64,000 bases of DNA from Aculops lycopersici (Eukaryota; Arthropoda; Arachnida; Trombidiformes; Eriophyidae), in contig WNKI01000002.1 of NCBI GenBank assembly GCA_015350385.1, positions 10,319,616 to 10,383,615 of the forward strand, written 5' to 3'. The notes below the pieces were generated by a model. It had not been told where the DNA came from. It was given only the letters and a program-made list of their open reading frames with translations, and made no database searches. Positions within the stretch are counted from its first letter, which is position 1. Every line of letters begins with the position of its first letter. Of the stretch, positions 1-11,411 are shown piece by piece. The position numbers were made by a program, and so were the translations under genes.

Positions 1-1126
1 CACTATCTTCATCGAAAGCATCTTCAAAAGGTTGGTCCGGTTCTTCTTTCTCGAACTTACTCAAAAAATATATGCCATCCTTGACCGTTTTAGGATTGAT
101 AGAGTAGTGTAAAAGTAGCCGTCCTTTAATGAAAGTGTACTTGGTTGCCAGGAGCTCCTCTAAGCTTTTTCCGCAGAGTGAGCTAATCTTGTTGAGGGAA
201 GCGGTCATGTCAAAGTTGGATAGTTTTTTTCTAATTAGTAAGCTAACAACGATAGCTTGAATATGAGTTTGAATTAGAGTGCAAATAGATACTTGTTGAC
301 TCTTTGCTAGCTGAGTAAGGAAGGTTTCGATTGCGTTGTTGTAAATTTCTTTATGTATGAAATTGGTTATGATGATAAGTGATTGCGAAACATCGTCCCG
401 TGTCATAGCTCCTACATTAAAGACCTCCAGAGCCCTAGTCATATAGACAATCATTTGATTAGTTTTGGGCGACCAACCGGAACCATTACAATTGTTATTG
501 CCCGATCCATCACTATCCAGTGATTCTCTGGCTAGATCGTTAAGCTTGGTTAAGATTGCTTTTATGATGAGTCTTAGAAACTTGGGTTTGTGTTTTTGGA
601 ATAATTGCGATAGGGTTAGATTCGTCTTGAGGCATAGTTGTTCTAATTCAACGAGTGCAAGATTTGCTGTGTCTCTTTTGGAAGTCAGCGCGTGAAATAG
701 TAATATCTTAGCCAACATAACCAGATGAGCATCGGCCTTCTCCTCGTCGACTTCGCGTCGTTCCAATATGAATTGGCCGACATTTGATATGAATCTGAAA
801 GAATAGAACTTCAACTTTAAGTTGATGTGAGTGTTTATCACATATCCCTCTGGGAATGTGTAGGTTTGGGCCTCTGTTAAATGTTCGATGAGGTTGTGAT
901 TGTAGCCAATGTAGAGAGGTTCATACAATTCTTGGCCCAAAAAGTCGAGAACTTGTTGAAATTTCACAAAAGATTCTTGATCAAAGTACTTCCTGATACA
1001 GCTCCTTATCGCATTCTTTGCCTCTCCATTATCCGAGGAGTTACTAGTGCGTCGGCTATTCTGTGAATCTTGAGATTTAACAGGCATAATTCCCTCTTGA
1101 TATCTTCCACAAGTTGAACATAAAAG
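1..1126 (-). CDS. Large helical-repeat protein, partial (possibly ATR/mei-41-like)
   Basis: An open minus-strand frame runs off the left edge; its 3' end lies outside the window. The translation is alpha-helical. It contains two similar stretches, TNLTLSQLFQKHKPKFLRLI and, about 130 residues later, GKSLEELLATKYTFIKGRLL. This spacing and pattern recall the UME repeats of ATR/Mei-41 PI3K-like kinases, but the match is from memory and weak. The frame ends in an acidic run (EKEEPDQPFEDAFDED) at the window edge. The frame opens after a stop codon at 1127-1129. No good start methionine is visible, so an upstream exon or a frameshift near 1010-1130 is likely, because a second coding-like frame occupies 1006-1335. 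Other HEAT-type proteins are possible. Confidence 0.5.
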
Positions 1127-1825
1127 TTAGATGGGCTTAGATCAACAAGTATAATATATATATCTGATTGCAGGCTGATTGTGTTGTGCAACAAATTATC
1201 GAAAGGGGCAATTGTTGGTAATACCGATAGATTACTAGTCCAACTATGGGTTGATCGGATTCTAAACATGATCACTAGAATCGGGTGATAGGTTAATCGC
1301 AGCAACCTTGCATATCCAGATCCTAGGGATCCCAAAGTGAGAAATCAGACGGATTGTTTTCTGCTACTTTTGTTCACACTTTCGCATCCATTCGACTTTG
1401 CGGCACTTTTGTGCTGCTGGTTGGTCAGCCACTTGGTAACGCGCGTGGAATATGCAAAATCTCATTGAATTCTAATGGACATTTGCCCTTTTAACACGCG
1501 TCAGCAACCTGGTGCAACACGAGACGCCAAACCAGCGGCACCGGCGAAGATGTTCGCTGTAAAATCTCAGAGAATCAGGCCCAGCGGTAGCACACAGTTT
1601 ACAATCCACACATGCGAAAGGCATGCAATGATGGCGCCACGCACAACTACTGCGAAGAGTAGTGCACAAACATGTGGGAGAACGCGTACTAATTTGTAAA
1701 AATACAAGAGAGAAAGAAATCAATTGCAGAGCGCATGCGGTGAAGTTTGTTTACAATTCTAGATCTAGGTATCACATTAATTAACTTTATAAAAATCTAT
1801 CAAAATTTATCAAAACACTCTCATC
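1127..1825. other. Intergenic region and possible upstream exon
   Basis: This lies between the left-edge minus-strand gene and PARL on the plus strand, so it should hold a divergent promoter. On the minus strand 1006-1335 is open and includes a Tudor-like string (SPSNFYVQLVEDIKREL), which may be an exon of the left-edge gene or a decayed one. From 1340 to 1825 I see no coding signal, only AT-rich sequence just before the PARL start. Confidence 0.4.
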
Positions 1826-2692
1826 ATGTCAGCCCTGAGGCTATTGATAAGGCCGACACTATTCACAGTTGGCGTTTGTGGAACATGTTTCTGTGGAGCA
1901 GCCATTATGCAACATGAGAATAGATCAAAATTCTATTTGTTTCGAAGGCGTCAGCAATCCCAAATGCAAGATTGGATGTCGAATGTCCAAAGACAGAAAG
2001 AAGATTTTTTAGGTAAATTTATTGCCCTTAGGAAACAAGTAAACAGATGGGCTAGTAATCTGACAATAGGCGAGAAGATAGCTGGAGGTACAATATTTGC
2101 AAATTTTCTAGTTCTTTGCGCTTGGAGAGTGCGAAGTTTTCAACCTGTCATGGAAACATTCTTTGTCAGTCAAATTTCATTAACCAAGATCAGATTATCT
2201 CCAATGATTTTATCTTGTTTCAGTCATGCAGCACCCCTACACTTTGCATTCAACATGTACGCCCTGTATTCGTTTTCAAATATTGCAACTGCCCTCCTGG
2301 GACCCGAGCAACTAGTGGGGTTATTCCTAAGCGCTGGCGCCTTTTCATCTCTTACAAGTTTAGCCCATCGTCTCGTCACAAAACGACCCTTCCCATCCCT
2401 AGGAGCCTCAGGAGCAATACTTGGCGTGATAGCCTACATTTGTATGACAAGACCTGATAGTGAATTATTATTATTTTTTATCCCCATCTCAGCTGGAAAT
2501 GCAATTAAGTCACTGATAGCCATTGATCTTATAGGCTTAATAGCTAAATGGAAACTAATAGACCACGCAGCACATCTTGGTGGCTCGGCCTTTGGAGTCT
2601 GGTACGCTCTTCAGGGTGAACAGCTATTCTACAGATATCGGCGGAATGTAGTAGATAAGTATTTAGAATACAAGCCGAAGCGAGCTGATTAA
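1826..2692 (+). CDS. PARL: Mitochondrial rhomboid protease PARL (Rhomboid-7)
   Basis: Single-exon 288-residue intramembrane serine protease of the mitochondrial inner membrane. The family cleaves PINK1, PGAM5 and related substrates. The N-terminus is basic with a hydrophobic start, fitting a targeting sequence. The rhomboid core carries a His/Asn pair in FSHAAPLHFAFNM (about residues 132-145), the nucleophile serine in GASGAILG (about 192-199) and the catalytic histidine in DHAAHLGGSAFG (about 245-256). Several hydrophobic segments lie between them. The start is the first ATG in an AT-rich leader. The gene converges on the cuticle gene, with stop codons 108 bp apart. Length is close to other PARL proteins. 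All catalytic residues are present, so it should be active. Confidence 0.9.
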   Translation: MSALRLLIRPTLFTVGVCGTCFCGAAIMQHENRSKFYLFRRRQQSQMQDWMSNVQRQKEDFLGKFIALRKQVNRWASNLTIGEKIAGGTIFANFLVLCAWRVRSFQPVMETFFVSQISLTKIRLSPMILSCFSHAAPLHFAFNMYALYSFSNIATALLGPEQLVGLFLSAGAFSSLTSLAHRLVTKRPFPSLGASGAILGVIAYICMTRPDSELLLFFIPISAGNAIKSLIAIDLIGLIAKWKLIDHAAHLGGSAFGVWYALQGEQLFYRYRRNVVDKYLEYKPKRAD

Positions 2693-2800
2693 ACACCTTA
2701 ATTCTAGTCATAATCACAATCAAATGTGGTGCAAACTGAAAAGTATCTGGCAAATTTATTTGGCGGTTATCAACCATATTATAGAAGAGGTGCGGTATAC

Positions 2801-4129
2801 TTAGTTACGGTAGTGTCTTGGTGATCTGATGCGCTCAGCTCGGTGACTCGACTCGAAGTCGGGAGGGGCAACAGCTAAATCAGCTGACGAGCTACCGTCG
2901 TTGATGTTATCATTGTTGTTATTGTTGTTTGAAGTCCAGTCTCCGTTGTCGTTGTTCTGGTTGCTGATTCTAGCTGGAGCTGAGCCACCATCAAGCTTAA
3001 TGCTTGCAGGTTGAGTCTCACCAATGAGACCTGGTTCGTTGGACTTAATGTTGGCACGGAATCCGTTTTGGTCGGCAACGTACTCGACGTGACGATAGAT
3101 TCCGTTGGCATCAGTGTAACCATATGATCCTCTTACAACTCCATTCTTGTCGCTCTCCTCCTTACGGTACTGTCCATTTCCGCTGTTATCCTGAGTTTTG
3201 AAATCAAAGGCAAACGGTTCAGCTTGGCCAAGTGGCGCCGATGGATACTCAACCTGTTGCTGTTGCTGTTCGACGTATTGCTCGTTTTGTTGCTCATATT
3301 GTTGCTCCTGAATTGATGGCGCTGGACGCTGGGTGGTGCTTGGTTGGTACCAATGAGTCTTGGTTGCCTGGTGGCTAGTCTTGCTCGAGGCTCTAATTGG
3401 TTGAGGTGCTGGTTGTGGATAAAAGAAGGATTGTTGTTGCTTGTTTTGTTGTCTCAAACGCGAGAAAGTCTCGCCAGTACTCTGAGTATAACTGGAGCCC
3501 TTTGTCGAGCTCGCGCTTGATCTTAGAATCTCAGACGAGTGGTGCGAGTTGTCCTCCGAGGAGGCAGTCGATAGGTCGCTAGCGACAACCGATACGGTGG
3601 CTGGTCGAGTCCCGGCGGCGATCAGAGCGGCAGCTGGAGCCTCAACGGCAGTCATGGTTTGCCAAGACGATGGAGCACTCGAGAGGAGCTCCACCTCGGT
3701 GGCAACCTGTTGCCTCTCGCTCGCCGCTGGCCTCGATTTGACTGGTGTTGCTGCTGTCGTTGTGGTTGAGGTTGTGGTGGTCGTAGTGGGTATTGGCTGG
3801 TTGGTGGTTGTAGTTGGACGAGTGGTGGTTGAGGTTGTTGTGCTTGTTGCAGGAAATTGCTTTGTTTTTGTGGCCGAGACGACAACCACTGGCGCTGTCT
3901 CATTGATTCCGCTTGATCTCTGGCCAAAACTAGCAGCCTCCTTGCTCGAAATCTGGGCCACTGCACCTGGCTCACCTCCACCGGAAGCCAGTCTAACAGC
4001 GCGAACTCGAGTTAGCTGGTTTGCCGTTGGAGTTGACTTGATGACTCGGCGTAGCACTCGCTGTTGCTCGAAACCGGAAACTGTCAAAGCAACCGCCAAT
4101 AAGAAGGCGATGCAAATTGTGAGCCTCAT
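2801..4129 (-). CDS. Cuticle protein with Rebers-Riddiford chitin-binding domain
   Basis: A 442-residue secreted structural protein of the exoskeleton. Residues 1-19 form a clear signal peptide (MRLTICIAFLLAVALTVSG). A long low-complexity Thr/Ser/Gln region follows, including a TTTT-rich tract at about 95-135 suited to O-glycosylation. At about 305-370 is the R&R consensus (chitin_bind_4), with FAFDFKTQDNSGNGQYRKEE followed by GSYGYTDANGIYRHVEYVAD. The form looks like RR-1, the class often found in flexible cuticle. An Asn-rich tail ends the protein. A TATA box lies about 235 bp upstream, and an AATAAA signal in minus orientation sits at 2755-2760, 40 bp past the stop. The domain is certain; tissue and stage are not. 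Confidence 0.9.
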   Translation of the reverse strand: MRLTICIAFLLAVALTVSGFEQQRVLRRVIKSTPTANQLTRVRAVRLASGGGEPGAVAQISSKEAASFGQRSSGINETAPVVVVSATKTKQFPATSTTTSTTTRPTTTTNQPIPTTTTTTSTTTTAATPVKSRPAASERQQVATEVELLSSAPSSWQTMTAVEAPAAALIAAGTRPATVSVVASDLSTASSEDNSHHSSEILRSSASSTKGSSYTQSTGETFSRLRQQNKQQQSFFYPQPAPQPIRASSKTSHQATKTHWYQPSTTQRPAPSIQEQQYEQQNEQYVEQQQQQVEYPSAPLGQAEPFAFDFKTQDNSGNGQYRKEESDKNGVVRGSYGYTDANGIYRHVEYVADQNGFRANIKSNEPGLIGETQPASIKLDGGSAPARISNQNNDNGDWTSNNNNNNDNINDGSSSADLAVAPPDFESSHRAERIRSPRHYRN

Positions 4130-4363
4130 GATTTGTCTATCTTGTTGCTTGGTTGGTGGTCTCGTTGATTTGGTCTCTCTTGTTGTGATAGATATCTATA
4201 GTTTTGCTTGTTTTTCTTTCTATTAATGATTCTATTCGCTTTGGCTTAGTTTAGATCAATCTCATCTACTGAAGTAGAATCAATTTGTCTCTCAACTGAA
4301 GTTGACATGTAGTTGTGTCGACGTTAGTTTAATAAATGACTTGCCAACTAAACACTCGGCCCG

Positions 4364-4372
4364 TTTATATAC
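4364..4372 (-). promoter_or_regulatory. TATA box of the cuticle gene
   Basis: On the minus strand the sequence reads GGTATATAAACGGG, a strong TATA box about 235 bp upstream of the cuticle start codon. It predicts a transcription start near 4335 and a 5' UTR of about 200 bp. Confidence 0.6.
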
Positions 4373-7300
4373 CTCCACCTGATGATATGAATGACTAAAC
4401 TGCGCGAAAAATCTCTCTCTGGGTTTCTCACAACTCCATCTATCTATCCATCTATTCATCTATGTATCTGTCTACCTGTATAGCTCTCCTGTCTTCAAAG
4501 GTGGTTTGCTCGCCAAGCTGACTAGATTACCTGCCTTCCCCCTGCCCCCAAATTTCGGTTTCTTTCTTCTTTGTCGTCTAGCTCGTGATGGTAATTTAGC
4601 TAATCGCAACAGCAGTGCTGGCAGTAAGAGTAGTAGTGCAAAGTGACACGTATAATCACACGACCACAATGTTGGCACTCTTCTGCCCGCCGACTAGAGG
4701 TGGTGGTCGTCTTTAGGCTCACGGGCTAGCTGGCGAGGAGTTTCAGGTGCCTGAGTAGATGTATAATGGTCACAAAAACCAACTCGCATTCTGCTTCGCC
4801 TTTCTATAAACAAGAAACCACTAGCTAAAGGGAGCGAGTTTGGGAGAAGTCTCATATAGCGGCCATTGTGATGGTGACGCCTCCGCGCTCGTCCTTTGGA
4901 TACTTATGTTGATTTGTGTCCGCTTTTTGCGCGTGCGCCAAGTTGAAGAGCTAGCCAAGCTCTTTGGATGCTCACCAAACTCGAAGTAGTCACTCAAGTC
5001 TCCTAGTTTTTGGTTGCTCTTTTGTGAGAAGCGCGTAACCTGCGAGTGCGCGCAACGCGCGCGCCCGTGCGTCAGGTGAGCCTACGGGCAACAGGTGAGC
5101 TGCGTTCTCATTGCTTCCCCTTTTTGCAGAGAGACAGAAACTCACTGGCACTCGCTCTCACTTTGCATGTGAAGTGAGCGAGTCGAGCGTCGAATGGTTA
5201 GCTAAAAGTAAAAGACAAACTCACAGTGGCAAATTGAATAAAGTTTTATTGTTCTTCCTCTATTAATACACACGTCAAGTTGCGCGCTTCAAGGCGGCAG
5301 TTTGGTTGTTGTTGTTGCTGTTGTTCTCGCACAGCTTCTTTGGTCTTGCCAAATGACGAATCAGACGACGACGACGACGGAGAGGTGAGACGGAGCTGAA
5401 GAAACAGGTACAAATACACAAGAAAAGGAACGTTATTATTGTGTTTTGCGTGCCAACTGCTGCTATTGACTCCCCTGTTGCCATTGAATCTTTCTTAGTT
5501 TTGTTACTTATGGTCGCGCCACTCTCACCATTCGACCAAAGCCAACCATGGGCACGGAGGCGAGTATTTGGAGTACAAAGCCGGAGAAGAAAGATTTCAT
5601 CCACTTGACTCACATTACATTTGTTGGCGCGCCTCAGGTAAGTCTACTCAAATCATGGCTCTCGAGTTCGGGGTTCGACTTGAGAGAATGAGTTGACAAT
5701 AATGCACTAGAAAGAAAAGAAGTTTTTGTTATATCACTAAAATTCCAATCTAAGGAATAAATATTCAAAGTTTTTTCTTGCAGAAAATCAGAACTAGAAC
5801 AATACCGTCTTTCGAATGATATTCTTGCTCAAAAAAGTCTACTAAATCTCTTTATTGAGGGACCAAAAGAAGAGTGACGTTGAGAATCTATTAGTGTGGT
5901 ACGCTCTCGGCTCCTCGAACCTCCCCCTAGTCGTCGCCCTGACCGCCAACCAACTACCGGTTGAATGAATAACAACTTGTTGATCCATGATGAGAAATGG
6001 GAAAAACACCCCCACACATTCTCTGATGGTTTTCTGTACCTAAATTTGAGCGAGAAAGCGAGACAAATTCCAGGAAAAGTTCGGGTACTCTACTGTTGGG
6101 TTCATGTTTTTGTTTTACTTGTTGCTGTTGCTGTTGTTGTTTCCAGGAAAACCAAATAGAATCAACGAGTTGAGCAACAGATAAAAGCACCACTCTCTAG
6201 TGTAGTAAATTGCAGTCTAGTCTATTGTAGTCGAGCCAAGATTTACAAAGATAGAGAAAGCACATTTGAATTTCTCGTGAACGAAACGAACATTTCGTTG
6301 CGGTCTTTTGGATCTTGGCTAACAATCGTATCAAATCATTTTCCCTTCCTCTAGCCTACGCGCTCAAACTTTGAACACTACACCAGACTAATCCAGATGT
6401 AAATTTTGTCTACATCGCATTGGGCAAGCTACAAGCTTGCTAACTTGCCTCCGCTATCTACCTGCGCTCGCGCTAACTTTTCAATTGAAGTCAATCTGGT
6501 TGTTTGCGCTCGCACTCGGTGCCTTATGCGACAGTCAACAGTAACAATAACTCAGCCCCTAACCATCATGATCATGATTCATAAGTATCCACTTCCTACT
6601 TCTTGGAATCAGTTAGCCAGGGTTTCTCTCGTCAGCAGCATACACTGGTCCACAGGGAAATATTTAAAAGAGCTCAGTGCGTGGGCAGCAACAGGTGCCA
6701 TTGGTCTTGAATTATACTCTTGCTTTAGTCGCTTGCGCTGACTGATGCAGACCATAGACTCGCAAGCAAGCTACCGAGCACTTGACTCGGCGACTAAACC
6801 ATTGGCCAGTGGCTTCAAGAGACTTCAATTCAAAGGCTAGCTGGCAATGGGAAAGTGCAGACAATGTCTGCATCTATCAGTCACTCGATTCAAAATTTCA
6901 CTTGTTAGTGGTTGGTCTTCGCAGAAATCAGTAGATTTTTCAGTACAAAGAAAGAAAGATAGGAAACGGTTAGTTTAAAGAGTAGGCCAGTTTGTATCTC
7001 TCCATCTCTCTCTCTCCTCCTCACTTCTTGTGCCCACGGATCATCACGACTCTATTGTTATTTATTCCAGTCACTTGGATGCTATGCTAATTCTTCAGAA
7101 GCTAAGCTCGAGCTACTGGGTAATGCATGAATTGGTAGCCATCAGTTGCGCGGATTTTTGGATGCTGGATAGAAACAGATGTAGTTCACGATTTAAATCC
7201 AATTTCAATGTGAGATGATATGCAAATTCTTTGTAATCGATGCAGCGTCTTCAGTTGCAACAAATGGACTTGAGTTGGAGTAACAAGTCGAGCAAGTTGC

Positions 7301-10186
7301 CCAATGAGCTTGAGAGTGTGTGAGCATCACTCAGGTAAAAATGTAAATACAAGCGTGCTCATTAGTCATCAGTAATGATTGATACTTGGCAAGATGGTGA
7401 GACGGATGGATGGATAGATAGGGAAGCGTGAGATTTGCAAAGAAAAAATTGTATCTCAAGCGAAGGAAGTTGAGACACAAAATACTTCCTGTAGACCACA
7501 ACTAGAGCAGCACAATGTTTCAAACTTCCTCTCACATTTAGCCAATCGAGTAGACGAGGCAAGAGTGGATATCGTGAAATCGGCGTTTAGCTGTCTAATC
7601 GTTGAGTATATTATAAAGGTATTGAAGGTGGCGCGCTAATTCCCCTGGTCACTCTCGCTAGCTACTTTAGCGAGATACAGTATTCACACTCACGTCATAA
7701 CCAACCAACCAATCGAAACTTAACAGGATACCTTTCATTTTTTCCTCACGTTTCGGTTTGTCCGTTCTACCAGTCGAATCGCTCACCTAGATAAAATCCA
7801 CCCCACTGGTAGCGGAAACTATTCAATAAAACTCGGAAATTAGAGCGAGACCACGAAAAAGATTCTTGTAGATTAACTAACAAACTTCCTAGTTTTTGAT
7901 GAGTTCTCTAAATCTAAGCAACAGGTATGCTCATCGATTTTCATGCGCACCCATGCGGTCAAATCCGTTGGAGCCACCGACTCACCGGCAGGTTAATCAG
8001 TCGTGATTTACTTCACCTTTGCAGGTCATCAGCTCCATTGCCGTCGCCACCGTGGCCACAAATCTTTTCACCTCGAACTTGGCAAAAGGCGCCAATGGTA
8101 ATTGTTTTCTAATGACGGTTTACCAGAACCAGTCCAGTTTGTATTGTCTGTCAAGCGAAACAAAACAGAAAAGAACCAGATCGCGCTTGCACTTGACCAT
8201 CGCCACTCGACAACAGGCGCAACAGCAACAGGTTGCCATCAATGGTGCTCCCTAGTCGCGGCCAGCAACAATCCAGACAATCCATTGATCATCCTCATTT
8301 GTAATCATCTCTCTCTCTCTCTCTCCTTCCATTTTGCTCTTACCGTCAGCCTGAGGTTAGTTTGGTGGTCAAACTGAAAGCAAAACATGGAAAGAAAACC
8401 AGACGGCGCCCACCTGACGCAAACAATCAACTAATTATCACTTACCGCTGGCCAGGGCAGGTTAAATGAGCTAGCTTAGTGAGCAACAGGTGAAAAATTG
8501 ATGGTTTTCGCACGTTCTATGCTATTATTATTGTCCTTACTTACTGTTGATTAAAAGTCTCAACTCTCATTCTCTCCATTGAACTTAAATCCCTCCAAAT
8601 GTGACACGTGTGTTTTGTCTTCTGTCTGTCTCTCTCTCTCTCTCTCAACTCTCAAGTGGCATTGAGTTATGAGGAGATATAAGAGTAGGAATAGGAATAA
8701 GCGAAGAACAAGAAGGATTCCCTTGATTTGCGGGTGATGTGATCGCTCCATATTTGGTAAGAGAGACATGCAATTGTGAATGCTAACTTGGGAGATCATA
8801 CAATGAGTGGCGGCGGCGGCATTCAAATAGAAGCTACCTGTTGCCGTTTTGCTGGAAGCGTCCATTGTGAGACGCCAGCATGAACGGGGAACACGAGGAG
8901 AGAAGTTCTATTTGAAGGTAAAAATCTCGCGTTCTAACTGCATACCGACCAACCAACCAACCAGCAGGTAGCTAGCGAAGAAAAGAACAATGAACAAGTT
9001 GGCGCTCATGGTTTTGATGGTGGTGTCTCATCTTTGCTGCCACTTGTTGCCACTATGAACAACACCGCCAATAAGGAGCTACTGGCTTGCAAATATAATG
9101 CAAGCAATAATACCCTTGACGAAAGCTAGTGCATTTCCCTCCTCACCTTGTGCAATGTGATGGCGATGAGATCAGGATGACGCGCGAGCTACTAGAATAC
9201 AAGACACAGCAGCAGTGGCAACAACAACAACAACAACAGAGACGATCTCAACGCCACGAGCTAGCCAAGCAACAGGCACACAGCCACAGGTGAGCCAGTT
9301 GGTTTAGTCGAACAGTTACAAACTCAGTAACGGGTCTGTATGTCCAAGTTAAGCGAATAAAACAATCAGATCCACTCACTAAGCTACCCATTCCTATAAT
9401 TGGATCCATGGCAAGCAGGTAGAGGTGGCGGCAACAACCACGACCACCACGACCACCACGACGTCAACGATGGCACTACCATCCATTCGAAGCTCGTGGG
9501 TTGAGATTTTCTTAGGCATAACAAATAACGAGAGCTACAGCGCTAGTGTAACGAAGAAAGAATCCAATTAATTTGCATGCTAGTACCTTAAAACGCTAAA
9601 CGCTCTCTTTCACCTTCTGTTACTTTTTAACGCACCACTAATACTAACACTTGCACTTGATTTCCATGGTTGCTCTCCACATGCTTCCATCTGGAGCGAG
9701 CGAGACCGATAGATAGAGGTTTGGCTTGATTGATACGAAAGGATTGGGACGATTCATGACAAGTTGTTCGAGAGGGTTCGCTTTTGACAATCTAAATGCT
9801 CTACTGACGATTTGGCAATGATAAAACAAGAAACGCTTTCTTTTAGACACTACCGTTTAGATTGAATCATCTCATCTTAACCAAGTCGCAATACAGGTGG
9901 CAACAAGAAGCTGATTTTACAGGTCCACTACCATGATTTGTAACGACTGCCACTTGTGTCCAGTGAGGGTCCTTGCAAATAATACAATTGATTTACCATT
10001 ATCTTCACGAGCAATCTAACAGCGTGAGGTGCTAAGGAGTAGCTGCCATTGTAGAATGATTGAGTAATGTAGATTCTCAGAGGAGAAAGGATCAATCATC
10101 CAATGAATCTTAAAGCTTAGTTTGAACTCGGGGTTTCATCAATTCAACCTCTTGCATCGGTTCTAGAAGTTGGTGGCAAAATGGAT
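4373..10186. other. Long non-coding interval upstream of the cuticle gene
   Basis: No open frame here has recognisable protein features; those present are short, low complexity or alternative-start frames. There are CT microsatellites at about 8309-8324 and 8628-8646 and a CAA/CAG tract near 9208-9240. A TATA-like TATATTATAAAGG near 7607 has no gene behind it. The region repeats CAACAGGTG- and CAACAAGTGG-like words. It is probably cis-regulatory for the cuticle gene, or contains non-coding transcripts or small exons I cannot detect. Confidence 0.5.
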
Positions 10187-10378
10187 TGACTGATTATTGT
10201 TGACTGCCTTTATGAGCTCCCTAGCTTTCTGTAAATTTTTCTTATACTTGGTCTCCAGTTCCATGATTTCTTGATCTCTTTGGGAAAGAAGACGTTGCAA
10301 CTCCTCTACTCGACTTATCAAGGCAAGCATATTATCGGAACTAGAATCATTAGGTAAGGCACTGGTATCGCTATATTT
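10187..10378 (-). pseudogene. Hook gene fragment (inverted copy)
   Basis: The minus strand closely matches an internal part of the Hook coding region at about 21208-21397, covering the coiled-coil segment around LISRVEELQRLLFQRDQE. It is in inverse orientation to the parent and has no start, no stop context and no promoter. At its upstream side on the minus strand it is fused directly to a mitochondrial release factor fragment, so the two form one chimeric non-functional unit. Confidence 0.85.
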
Positions 10379-10805
10379 TTGGCAATACAGCGACAGTTAC
10401 TGTTGACGTATGTATTCGACAGCTTCTCTCTGTCTTGGAAACTCGTTGTACACGATGAAGTCCCGCCTCTTGGATCAAATTCTCGAAGGATCCAGGTGCC
10501 GCGATTTCAGCTTTGCCCTCTTGATGCAAATTGCTGGTCTCCTGCTCGGCAAGCCGGTGAGGCCATGATTTAGATACGAAATACCTCATGTAGACACCAA
10601 GCATATCGCTTGCGAACAACATGGCCTCCGTGCCACCAACTCCATTGTTTATCTCCAAAATCGTTGAATTTGTTTGCCATGAAGCCGAGTATCTCCTAAG
10701 CTGATTTTGTCCATTTCCAAAATAATTGCTTAACAACAAGAGTTCGATTGGATGGATCTGATGATTTGTCCTAATAAGTGTCTGGATAGCAATTTATTCA
10801 TCATT
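10379..10805 (-). pseudogene. mtRF1 gene fragment (inverted copy)
   Basis: The minus strand matches the 5' half of the intact release factor gene, about 23011-23440. It covers the start region, the GVGGTEAMLFASDMLGVYMR block and the HRVQRV region. The copy has substitutions and a short deletion near 10525-10540 that replaces the parental DLGGIKRAK stretch. The GGQ catalytic part is missing because the copy jumps at about 10379 into Hook sequence. No complete open frame spans the unit. It is a dead copy. Spacer sequence up to the MITE at 10878 also matches the parental upstream region. Confidence 0.85.
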
Positions 10806-10877
10806 TTGGCATGATGAATAAATTGGCCCGAGAGTTATGGCATGCCACGTCAAAGCACGTGCACATGCTTGTTTTTA

Positions 10878-11086
10878 CAGTACAATCCAAATATTTTGTC
10901 GTCTCATCGACTGCGCATATTGCGCTATTTTCAAGAAAACAACATCTCTCACATGCATCATTAAAGGAACCAGCCTAATTACATTACATTATTTAAGATT
11001 ACGCACTCACCTAAAATTACCTATTAAACCCATTAAAATTGAAAGAGAAACTGCGCGAGAGGTAACAAAATATTTGGATTGTTTTG
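10878..11086. mobile_element. MITE-like element, copy A
   Basis: About 209 bp with terminal inverted repeats that begin CAGTACAATCCAAATATTTT and end in the near inverse. It is flanked by TA on both sides, as for Tc1/mariner-type insertions. There is no coding capacity. It lies in inverse orientation to copies B-D and is joined by shared spacer to the mtRF1 pseudogene, so it probably arrived as part of that duplication and not by its own transposition. Confidence 0.8.
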
Positions 11087-11132
11087 TATTTTAACAGAGG
11101 TCTATTAATGAACTGATATATTGGTTGACAAT

Positions 11133-11408
11133 ATGGACCGAGATTGGGAACAATACCGCAAGCCCTACGAGTTGCCACATCATTGGCAATTGAGAAAAGA
11201 GTTTCTTCAGATTTATGCCGACAAATACGATCTAGATCGGTTAATATGCCTCTCCCACGTATTTGTGAATGTGGAATGTATGGGTTTGACCTACCCAGAT
11301 GAGGTGATGGAATTAATTAAGAAGCTTGGAAGCCAAGTTAAGGGATTGAAGACATATCGTGGTGAGGATGGCCAATCTCAGCGTAAATATCGGCGAACCA
11401 TCTATTGA
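11133..11408 (+). CDS. XTBD-domain protein (XRN2-binding; CDKN2AIPNL/PAXT-1-like)
   Basis: A 91-residue protein made almost only of an XTBD domain, the module that binds the nuclear 5'-3' exonuclease XRN2. It shows the conserved tryptophan and arginine of the first helix (PHHWQLRKEFLQIY), then LDRLICLSHVFVNVECMGL and the tyrosine-proline turn YPDEVMELIKKLG. The size is near that of CDKN2AIPNL. I chose the ATG at 11133; the longer frame starts at a TTG. The likely role is stabilising or localising XRN2. The stop codon is only 3 bp from the stop of the convergent minus-strand gene, so their 3' UTRs must overlap. Confidence 0.75.
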   Translation: MDRDWEQYRKPYELPHHWQLRKEFLQIYADKYDLDRLICLSHVFVNVECMGLTYPDEVMELIKKLGSQVKGLKTYRGEDGQSQRKYRRTIY

Positions 11409-11411
11409 ACT

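Noticed and set aside
3549..4226. Long plus-strand frame opposite the cuticle gene
   Set aside because: It is the antisense shadow of the Thr-rich cuticle coding sequence; Val/Ala-rich with no domain.
5275..5613. 112-residue minus-strand frame
   Set aside because: One hydrophobic patch and an Arg-rich run, but no family resemblance and microsatellite-like codons; not enough to call a gene.
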